DNA from: GCA-2733415 sp049614485
GTDB taxonomy: Bacteria > Bacteroidota > Bacteroidia > Flavobacteriales > Flavobacteriaceae
Assembly (NCBI GenBank): GCA_049614485.1
Contig: JBMZDR010000015.1
Location: 1-57,674, forward strand
DNA: 57,674 nucleotides
Direction: 5' to 3'
The notes under the pieces were generated by a model that did not search any database, had not been told where the DNA came from, and worked only from the letters and a program-made list of their open reading frames with translations. How positions within the stretch are numbered: the first letter of the stretch is position 1; each line of letters opens with the position of its first letter. This document shows, piece by piece, positions 51,425-57,674 of this stretch. The position numbers and the translations under genes were made by a program.

Positions 51425-53326
51425 ATGAGTAAAATAATTGGAATCGATTTAGGTACAACAAACTCTTGCGTTTCTGTAATGGAAGGTAATGAGCCAGTAG
51501 TTATACCTAATGCAGAAGGGAAAAGAACAACACCATCTGTAATTGCTTTTGTAGAAGGTGGAGAGATTAAAGTTGGAGATCCTGCGAAAAGACAAGCGGT
51601 GACAAACCCAACTAAAACTGTAGCATCTGTAAAGCGTTTTATGGGGAACAAGTTCTCTGAATGTGCTACAGAAATTAGCAGAACAGCTTACAAAGTTGTA
51701 AAAGGTGATAATGACACACCTCGTGTTGATATTGACGGACGTTTATATTCACCACAAGAATTATCAGCAATGACACTTCAAAAAATGAAGAAAACTGCTG
51801 AAGACTATTTAGGAGCAGATGTAACAAGAGCTGTAATTACAGTACCTGCTTACTTTAACGATGCACAACGTCAAGCTACTAAAGAAGCTGGTGAAATTGC
51901 TGGTTTAAAAGTAGAGCGTATTATCAATGAGCCAACTGCCGCTGCTTTAGCTTACGGATTAGATAAAGCTGATGAAGACAAGAAAATTGTTGTTTATGAT
52001 TTAGGTGGTGGTACTTTTGATGTGTCTATCTTAGAATTAGGTGACGGTGTTTTTGAAGTATTATCTACAAATGGAGATACACACTTAGGAGGAGATGATT
52101 TTGATCAAGTATTAATTGACTGGATGGCTAACGAATTTAAAGCTGAAAGCTCAATGGATTTAACAAAAGATCCAATGGCGTTACAGCGTTTAAAAGAAGC
52201 AGCTGAAAAAGCAAAAATTGAATTATCTGCATCTACTCAAACAGAAATAAACTTACCATATATTACTGCTGATGCATCAGGACCTAAGCACTTGGTGAAA
52301 ACATTAACAAGAGCTAAATTTGAGCAATTATGTGACGATTTAGTAAAGCGTTCAATGTTACCATGTGAAAAAGCATTAAACGATGCTGGAATTTCTAAGT
52401 CTGATATTGATGAAGTAATTTTAGTAGGAGGATCTACACGTATCCCAAGAATACAAGAAGAAGTAGAAAAATTCTTTGGTAAGAAGCCTTCAAAAGGTGT
52501 AAACCCTGATGAGGTTGTTGCTGTAGGTGCTGCCATTCAAGGTGGTGTATTAACAGGAGATGTTAAGGATGTATTATTATTAGATGTGACGCCTTTAGCA
52601 TTAGGAATCGAAACTATGGGTGGTGTAATGACGTCTTTAATTGAGTCTAATACAACTATTCCAACTAAAAAATCGCAAGTATTCTCTACGGCAGCTGACA
52701 ACCAGCCATCAGTAGAAATTCATGTAATTCAAGGTGAGCGTCCAATGGCTGCTGATAACAAAACTATCGGTCGTTTTCATTTAGATGGTATTCCACCAGC
52801 ACAAAGAGGAGTACCTCAAATTGAAGTAACTTTTGATATTGATGCTAACGGAATCATTAAAGTTTCTGCTACTGATAAAGCGACTAACAAATCTCAAGAT
52901 ATTAGAATTGAAGCATCTTCAGGATTAACAGAAGAGGAAATCCAAAAAATGAAGCAAGAAGCTGAAGCAAATGCTGAAGCTGATAAAGCTAAAAAAGAAG
53001 AAGTTGAAAAGTTAAATGAAGCAGATGCAATGATTTTCCAAACGGAAAAGCAATTAGCTGAATTTGGTGACAAATTATCTGATGATAAGAAAGCACCTAT
53101 TACTGCTGCATTGGAAGAATTAAAAGCTGCTTATGAAACTAAAGATTTAGCAACTATTACACCAGCGTTAGACAAAATTAACGAAGCGTGGAAAGTAGCT
53201 TCTGAGGAAATGTACAAAGCACAAGCTGAAGCACAACAAGGTGGTGCAGCTGATGCTGAAGGACAAGCGGAACCTGCAAATGATACAGAAGATGTACAAG
53301 ATGTAGATTTTGAAGAAGTGAAATAA
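51425..53326 (+). CDS. dnaK: Chaperone protein DnaK (Hsp70)
   Basis: This 633-residue ATP-dependent chaperone is complete. The nucleotide-binding domain has GIDLGTTNSCVSVMEG, VPAYFNDAQRQATKEAG, YDLGGGTFDVS and LVGGSTRIPRIQE. The linker contains VLLLDVTPLALGIETMGG, and the substrate-binding domain and alpha-helical lid follow. The C-terminus ends in an acidic DVDFEEVK tail like the EEVD-type ends of bacterial DnaK. No grpE or dnaJ is adjacent. The upstream region has unusual inverted repeats in place of a housekeeping promoter. Confidence 0.98.
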   Translation: MSKIIGIDLGTTNSCVSVMEGNEPVVIPNAEGKRTTPSVIAFVEGGEIKVGDPAKRQAVTNPTKTVASVKRFMGNKFSECATEISRTAYKVVKGDNDTPRVDIDGRLYSPQELSAMTLQKMKKTAEDYLGADVTRAVITVPAYFNDAQRQATKEAGEIAGLKVERIINEPTAAALAYGLDKADEDKKIVVYDLGGGTFDVSILELGDGVFEVLSTNGDTHLGGDDFDQVLIDWMANEFKAESSMDLTKDPMALQRLKEAAEKAKIELSASTQTEINLPYITADASGPKHLVKTLTRAKFEQLCDDLVKRSMLPCEKALNDAGISKSDIDEVILVGGSTRIPRIQEEVEKFFGKKPSKGVNPDEVVAVGAAIQGGVLTGDVKDVLLLDVTPLALGIETMGGVMTSLIESNTTIPTKKSQVFSTAADNQPSVEIHVIQGERPMAADNKTIGRFHLDGIPPAQRGVPQIEVTFDIDANGIIKVSATDKATNKSQDIRIEASSGLTEEEIQKMKQEAEANAEADKAKKEEVEKLNEADAMIFQTEKQLAEFGDKLSDDKKAPITAALEELKAAYETKDLATITPALDKINEAWKVASEEMYKAQAEAQQGGAADAEGQAEPANDTEDVQDVDFEEVK

Positions 53327-53352
53327 CAAACGTACAACGTACGTACCAATAA

Positions 53353-53389
53353 CAAAAAAGAGGCAACTAACTAGTTGTCTCTTTTTTTT
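53353..53389 (+). terminator. Intrinsic terminator of dnaK
   Basis: AAAAAAGAGGCAACT and AGTTGTCTCTTTTTT pair with one G-T wobble around an AACT loop. The stem ends in a run of eight T. Confidence 0.88.
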
Positions 53390-53410
53390 GTTCTAAAAAC
53401 TAAAATATCT

Positions 53411-53473
53411 ATACCTATTAACCGTAGAATTATCCCTTAATTAATATAGGTAGAGTAGAAGTTTTATATTTTG
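53411..53473 (+). promoter_or_regulatory. LytTR-type site 4, upstream of cutC
   Basis: ATACCT (53411-53416, one mismatch) and ATCCCT (53432-53437) have the 21-bp period. The TTTG of the weak -7 element ATATTTTG ends at 53473, 36 bp past the repeat, exactly as at sites 2 and 3. Confidence 0.5.
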
Positions 53474-53518
53474 TAAACGATATAACTTTATAAGAATAAT
53501 AATCACAAATTAGCAACT

Positions 53519-54271
53519 ATGTCTTATACCTTAGAAATTTGTTCTAACTCAGTACAGTCTGCATTAAATGCTCAGTTAGCAGGTGCAAAAAGAGTAGAGT
53601 TGTGTGATAATTTGTGGGAATCTGGAACAACACCAAGCATAGGAACAATAAAGAAAGCGAAAGAACTGTTAACAATTCCTTTATTTGTGTTAATACGTCC
53701 GAGAGGAGGTGATTTTATATATTCAGATTTGGAATTTGAAGTAATGAAAGAAGATATAATTTCTTGTAAGAAGTTAGGTGTAAATGGAATTGTGTCAGGT
53801 GTTTTAAATAATGATAATACAATTGATATAAATCGTACTAATGAACTAATAGAATTAAGTAAGCCATTACCGTTTACGTTTCATAGGGCTTTTGATATCA
53901 CACCAAATTTACCTGTTGCTTTAAAGAAATTAATAAATCTTAAGGCAGATAGAGTGTTAACCTCAGGTGGTAAAGATGATGCTACAGAAGCTTCGGTAGT
54001 AATAAAAGAGTTGAATGAAATAGCTAAAAACACAATTAAAATTATGCCCGGAGGAGGCATAAATCATGCTAATATTTCAAAGTTATTTATTACAGGAAGT
54101 ACAGAATTTCATTTAACAGGACATGAACGTTGTGTCAGTCCTGCACCAGAAACAACACTCAAATTAAACGGAATAGAGGGCATTCCTGAAACAGATTATT
54201 TTCAATCATCAATACCAAAAATTAAGCGTGTAATTTCTAAGTTAGAAACACATTTCGTAAACGCCATATAA
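53519..54271 (+). CDS. cutC: CutC family protein
   Basis: This 250-residue TIM-barrel protein matches the CutC family throughout: LEICSNSVQSALNAQLAGAKRVELC, PLFVLIRPRGGDFIYSD, FTFHRAFDI, LTSGGKDDA, IMPGGGINHANI and FHLTGH. CutC was named for copper tolerance, but its exact function is debated; a role in thiol- or copper-related homeostasis is all that can be said. The M81 peptidase gene follows 24 bases downstream and is probably cotranscribed. A LytTR-type repeat pair lies upstream. Confidence 0.92.
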   Translation: MSYTLEICSNSVQSALNAQLAGAKRVELCDNLWESGTTPSIGTIKKAKELLTIPLFVLIRPRGGDFIYSDLEFEVMKEDIISCKKLGVNGIVSGVLNNDNTIDINRTNELIELSKPLPFTFHRAFDITPNLPVALKKLINLKADRVLTSGGKDDATEASVVIKELNEIAKNTIKIMPGGGINHANISKLFITGSTEFHLTGHERCVSPAPETTLKLNGIEGIPETDYFQSSIPKIKRVISKLETHFVNAI

Positions 54272-54295
54272 ATACAATTATTAATTATTTCTAAA

Positions 54296-55858
54296 ATGAG
54301 AAACACACTAGTAGTATTAACGTTGTTAAGTATCAGTATAGGTTTAGCACAGAATAATAAGCATACAGAAGGTTTTAAAATAGCTATTGCAGGTTTAGCT
54401 ATTGAGTCAAGTACGTTTTCTCCAGCTTTAACAACTGAAGAGGCGTTTCATGCTCGCGAAAAAGAAGCGGTGTTTTCATATTATCCATTTTTAGCCCCTG
54501 ATTCAATAAATAGAAAACGAGCTAATTGGATACCAACTTTACGAGGTCATGCGTTACCAGGAGGTATAGTTACAAGGGAAGCTTATGAAATATTAGTCAA
54601 TAGAACACTTAAGTTATTAGAAAAAAATGCACCTTATGATGGGGTGTTTTTTGATATACATGGTGCAATGAGCGTTGTTGGACTTGATGACCCTGAAGGC
54701 GATTTTATAACTAGAATTAGAGAAGTAGTAGGTTATGAAACTCTCATTTCTACCTCAATGGATTTACATGGAAATGTTTCTAAAAAACTAGCTAGGCACA
54801 CAGATTTAATTACGTGCTATCGGATGGCTCCTCATGAAGATGCAATAGAATCAAAAAAACGAGCAGTAGATAATTTATTACATCGTTTAGAAAATGGACT
54901 TGGTAAACCAAAATATAAAGCGTGGATACCAATACCAATCTTATTACCTGGAGAAATGACAAGTACACGCATAGAACCTGGGAAAAGTTTATATGCAGCT
55001 GTAGCTCCAGCAGCAAATCAAGTAGGTGTAACAGATGCAGCAATATGGGTTGGATATGCTTGGGCAGATGAGCCAAGAAATCATGCAGTTGTTATGGTAA
55101 CAGGTGATGACAAAACTAAAGTAATCACAACAGCCGAAACATTAGCAAATACGTTCTGGAATGTACGATCAGAATTTGAATTTGTAGCGCCTGTAGCCAC
55201 ATTTACAGAAAGTATAGAAAAAGCAATAGTAAGTAATAAAAAACCGTTTATTATCAGTGACATGGGAGATAACCCTACAGCAGGAGGAGCTGGTGATGTT
55301 ACTTGGACTTTAACGGAGTTGTTAAAAAGAAAAGAGTTTAAAGCACCTAACGCGCCTTCAGTAATTTACGCATCAATACCAGCTCCGAAATTGGTTGAAA
55401 AAGCAGTTAAAGCAGGTAAAGGAAGTCAGATTTCAGGTTGGGCAGGAGCAGAAATAGATAATCGTTTTGCACCACCAGTAAAACTTTCTGGTACTGTAGA
55501 AGCTATTCATATTGGTGATAAACATGCCGAAATAGAAGTTGTTTTAAAAGTTGGAAGTGTGCATGTGATTTTGACAAAAAAACGAAAACCATATCATAAA
55601 GAATTAGATTTTCTAAGATTAAATCTTCATCCTAAAGAAACCAACATCCTAATAGTAAAAATAGGATATTTAGTGCCAGAATTGTACAACATGAGAGCTG
55701 ATTGGGTTATGGCATTAACACCAGGTGGTGTTGATCAAAATTTAAAACGCTTAGGGCACAAAAGAATTTTGCGACCAATGTTTCCGTTAGATGGTAATAT
55801 GGAAACCCCAAACCTCAAAGCACAATTGATAGCTACATCTGGCTGTAAAAATGAGTAA
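54296..55858 (+). CDS. Exported M81-family metallopeptidase (MlrC-like)
   Basis: This 520-residue protein resembles MlrC (microcystinase C), a zinc-dependent peptidase that finishes degradation of cyclic or linear peptides. The conserved parts are IAIAGLAIESSTFSP, GVFFDIHGAMSVVGLDDPEGD (metal-binding Asp/His), TSMDLHGNVSKKLA, YRMAPHEDA and ISDMGDNPTAGGAGD. A signal peptide (MRNTLVVLTLLSISIGLAQ) makes it periplasmic or secreted. The natural substrate is unknown; MlrC homologues occur widely without microcystin. It follows cutC in the same unit, with no clear terminator after it. Confidence 0.88.
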   Translation: MRNTLVVLTLLSISIGLAQNNKHTEGFKIAIAGLAIESSTFSPALTTEEAFHAREKEAVFSYYPFLAPDSINRKRANWIPTLRGHALPGGIVTREAYEILVNRTLKLLEKNAPYDGVFFDIHGAMSVVGLDDPEGDFITRIREVVGYETLISTSMDLHGNVSKKLARHTDLITCYRMAPHEDAIESKKRAVDNLLHRLENGLGKPKYKAWIPIPILLPGEMTSTRIEPGKSLYAAVAPAANQVGVTDAAIWVGYAWADEPRNHAVVMVTGDDKTKVITTAETLANTFWNVRSEFEFVAPVATFTESIEKAIVSNKKPFIISDMGDNPTAGGAGDVTWTLTELLKRKEFKAPNAPSVIYASIPAPKLVEKAVKAGKGSQISGWAGAEIDNRFAPPVKLSGTVEAIHIGDKHAEIEVVLKVGSVHVILTKKRKPYHKELDFLRLNLHPKETNILIVKIGYLVPELYNMRADWVMALTPGGVDQNLKRLGHKRILRPMFPLDGNMETPNLKAQLIATSGCKNE

Positions 55859-55906
55859 GTTATTGAAAACAGGTGGCTGATTCCTTTTTTATTTTGACTG
55901 TAAAGT

Positions 55907-55970
55907 ATCCCTGTTAACTACTTAAATATCCCATACATGTGCAAGTAACAGAAGTTTAGAGTTAGTTTTA
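55907..55970 (+). promoter_or_regulatory. LytTR-type site 5 with -7 element, upstream of the lectin gene
   Basis: ATCCCT (55907-55912) and ATCCCA (55928-55933) have the 21-bp period. TAGTTTTA (55963-55970), one base off TAnnTTTG, follows after 29 bp. The ATG at 55996 lies 25 nt further on. Confidence 0.55.
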
Positions 55971-55995
55971 GTGAAACTTTAAAATTTGCACCCAA

Positions 55996-57582
55996 ATGAG
56001 AACATTAATCGTACTTTTTTTAGTACTCCCTTTTACATTTTACGCCCAAGAGTTTGATTGTTTTAATCAAATAGATGACGACGGTGATGGTTTAATTGAC
56101 ATGGTAGATCCAGACTGTAGTTGTTTTTTATTTAATGAAGTAGGTGACTCAGAGCTAACTACATCACCACCTATTGGAAACTCAGGGCAATATTGCTTTG
56201 ATATAACAGATGCAACAAATAGCCAGTTAGGCGCAATTTGGCTAGAAAACAAAGTTGATTTAAATAATGATTTTGCTTTTAGAGCAGAAATTTATGCTGG
56301 CGATAACGATGGTGGAGCAGATGGATTCGCTATTGTTTTTCATAATGATCCTGCTGGAGTTAACGCTTTAGGACTAGATGGTGTAAACCTTGGTTTTGGA
56401 GGTTATGATACTTTTTGGGGAACCTATAATTCCGCAGATGCAATTTCACCTTCAGTAGCTTTTGAAATTGACACTTATGATAACGGAGTTTCTCAAGGAG
56501 ATGTGTCTGCAGATCATATAGCTATTAGTTTAAATGGTGACGTATATAACGCTATAAGTACACCTGCAACAACGGCTTTACCAAACATAGAAGATGGTAA
56601 TTATCATGATGTTTTAATAGAATGGGATTCTTCTACCCAAACTTTCTATTTTGAAATAGATGGAACCTATTCAACTGCTTATACAGCTGATGTTATTAAC
56701 ACTGTTTTTTCAGGAGAAAACTTGGTGAATTTTGGTTTTACGGGCTCTACAGGAGGTTATAACAACCAACAAACCATTTGTATCACAGGGTTAGATTTAC
56801 CTAGTGCAGGTGAGTCTGGAGCTATTCAAATCTGTAATGGAACACCTAATGTATTCAATTTGTTTGATTATCTAGGAGGAGCACCAAGTACAATTGGTAC
56901 ATGGGAAGACCCGTCAGGAAATGCTTTTGATTCGTCTCATTTAGGCGCGTTTGATTTAAGCAATGATCCTTTAGGAGTTTACACTTATATTGTTGAAAAT
57001 AATTCGGGCTGTATTACGCCGTTTGCAACGGTTGATGTTACTTCTAATACAACAACTTATACTTTAGAATCTACAAATAACACAGCTTGTGATGTAAGTA
57101 ATGGTAGCCTGCTGTTTTCTGATTTATTACCCAATACCAATTATGAATTAACTTATGAATGGGAAGGAGAGCAAATAGGATTACCATTAGGCTTTACTTC
57201 AGACGCTTTAGGTAACCATTCAATTGATAATTTATCTTCAGGTGAATATACCAATATCATATTGAATAATCAAGGATGCTTATCGCAGCCTAAAATGACT
57301 AGTATTTTAAATCCTTGTGAAATACCTAATGGAATTTCACCTAACAACGATGGTTTAAATGATTGTTTTGATGTTGATTGGTTACAGGCAACTAACATAC
57401 AGGTGTTTAACCGTTATGGTGTAAAAATTTATGAAAAGAAAGATTATAGAAATGAATGGTGTGGTACTACTAAAGATGGTAATGGAGGTGAAACTCTCGT
57501 AACCGGAACTTACTATTATGTACTAAACTTGCCATCTGGTAAACCAATTACCGGATGGGTATATGTTAATAATCAGCAATAA
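55996..57582 (+). CDS. Secreted L-type-lectin-like protein, T9SS type B sorting domain
   Basis: This 528-residue protein has a signal peptide (residues 1-17, ending TFYAQ) and a DDDGDGLIDMVDPDC segment. An L-type lectin-like beta-sandwich follows (about 45-260: WLENKVDLNNDFAFRAEIYAG, DGGADGFAIVFHNDP, VAFEIDTYDNG, ISLNGDVYNAI). Ig-like linker sequence follows. The C-terminal ~90 residues are a T9SS type B (gliding-motility-associated) domain: IPNGISPNNDGLNDCFDV, IQVFNRYGVKIYEKKDY, LVTGTYYYVLNL. Such proteins are exported to the surface, often with a PorP/SprF partner, and the next gene starts where one is expected. It is likely an adhesin that binds glycans. Confidence 0.88.
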   Translation: MRTLIVLFLVLPFTFYAQEFDCFNQIDDDGDGLIDMVDPDCSCFLFNEVGDSELTTSPPIGNSGQYCFDITDATNSQLGAIWLENKVDLNNDFAFRAEIYAGDNDGGADGFAIVFHNDPAGVNALGLDGVNLGFGGYDTFWGTYNSADAISPSVAFEIDTYDNGVSQGDVSADHIAISLNGDVYNAISTPATTALPNIEDGNYHDVLIEWDSSTQTFYFEIDGTYSTAYTADVINTVFSGENLVNFGFTGSTGGYNNQQTICITGLDLPSAGESGAIQICNGTPNVFNLFDYLGGAPSTIGTWEDPSGNAFDSSHLGAFDLSNDPLGVYTYIVENNSGCITPFATVDVTSNTTTYTLESTNNTACDVSNGSLLFSDLLPNTNYELTYEWEGEQIGLPLGFTSDALGNHSIDNLSSGEYTNIILNNQGCLSQPKMTSILNPCEIPNGISPNNDGLNDCFDVDWLQATNIQVFNRYGVKIYEKKDYRNEWCGTTKDGNGGETLVTGTYYYVLNLPSGKPITGWVYVNNQQ

Positions 57583-57620
57583 TTGATAGCACATTCTTCT
57601 AAACGATAATAATAACAATA

Positions 57621-57674
57621 ATGAAAAAAATAATTATAGCAATGACGGTACTACTTACAGGAGTAAGTAGTACA
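57621..57674 (+). CDS. Start of an exported protein, cut by the window edge (possible PorP/SprF)
   Basis: Only 18 codons are visible: MKKIIIAMTVLLTGVSST, the start of a signal peptide. The gene follows a T9SS type B cargo gene by 38 bases. In Bacteroidota such cargo genes are often followed by a PorP/SprF-family outer-membrane protein, so this is the best guess, but the visible sequence cannot confirm it. Confidence 0.55.
   Translation, partial: MKKIIIAMTVLLTGVSST

Noticed and set aside
1..57674. CRISPR array, tRNA/rRNA genes, insertion sequences or prophage
   Set aside because: I saw no regularly spaced repeats, no cloverleaf or rRNA sequence, no transposase or integrase and no terminal repeats. 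The S74 fibre proteins are the only phage-like domains and have signal peptides.

Overview
The window is AT-rich DNA from a member of the Bacteroidota, most probably the family Flavobacteriaceae. The evidence is type IX secretion (T9SS) C-terminal sorting domains of types A and B, the -7 promoter element TAnnTTTG ahead of several genes, the absence of clear Shine-Dalgarno sequences, LPS-export and Kdo genes, and a typical flavobacterial gene order (recQ / kdsD-tatC-lptB, trmD-rplS, panB next to an RluA-type synthase). I see no rRNA, tRNA, CRISPR array, insertion sequence or prophage.

From 1 to 32.7 kb the content is mostly housekeeping. It holds a T9SS cargo protein and an Asp-rich lipoprotein; a cysteine desulfurase; rplS and trmD; a long-form GAPDH; an HtrA protease; dapF-GNAT-mltG; a lysozyme-like protein; an RsmI-type methyltransferase, a low-molecular-weight phosphatase and dnaA; a thioesterase, YigZ, a DMT permease, a HAD hydrolase, ribD and a LEA14-like lipoprotein; GNAT-prmC; pssA-GH25; lptB, a CMD protein, tatC and kdsD; and recQ-pabB-tilS-dsbD. 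Convergent units are separated by strong intrinsic terminators.

From 32.7 to 37.7 kb is a compact signalling locus. An ECF-type sigma factor and a membrane anti-sigma-like TPR protein stand divergent to a small acidic lipoprotein and a secreted TPR-CHAT (caspase-like) protease with an intact His/Cys dyad. The protease gene's promoter and start codon lie inside a perfect 15-bp inverted repeat.

From 37.7 to 43 kb come yifB/comM, an RluA-type pseudouridine synthase, panB, a small secreted NTF2-like protein and sdaA.

From 43 to 57.7 kb is the region I find most interesting. A TPR sensor kinase and a LytTR response regulator are followed by a probable structured small RNA, two tandem S74-chaperone tail-fibre-like proteins, a secreted GH85 endoglycosidase, dnaK, cutC with an M81 peptidase, a T9SS type B lectin-like protein and the start of another exported protein. 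Five direct repeats of the form ATCCCt-N15-ATCCCt (exact 21-bp period, typical of LytTR sites) lie upstream of the kinase, the RNA, the fibre genes, cutC and the lectin gene. In four of the five they sit at an almost constant distance from a -7 element. I infer a local LytTR regulon with an adjacent sRNA, formally similar to agr/RNAIII.

Two genes (ribD and the RluA-type synthase) have conserved N-termini that extend upstream of any ATG, GTG or TTG codon and may use ATA/ATT starts.
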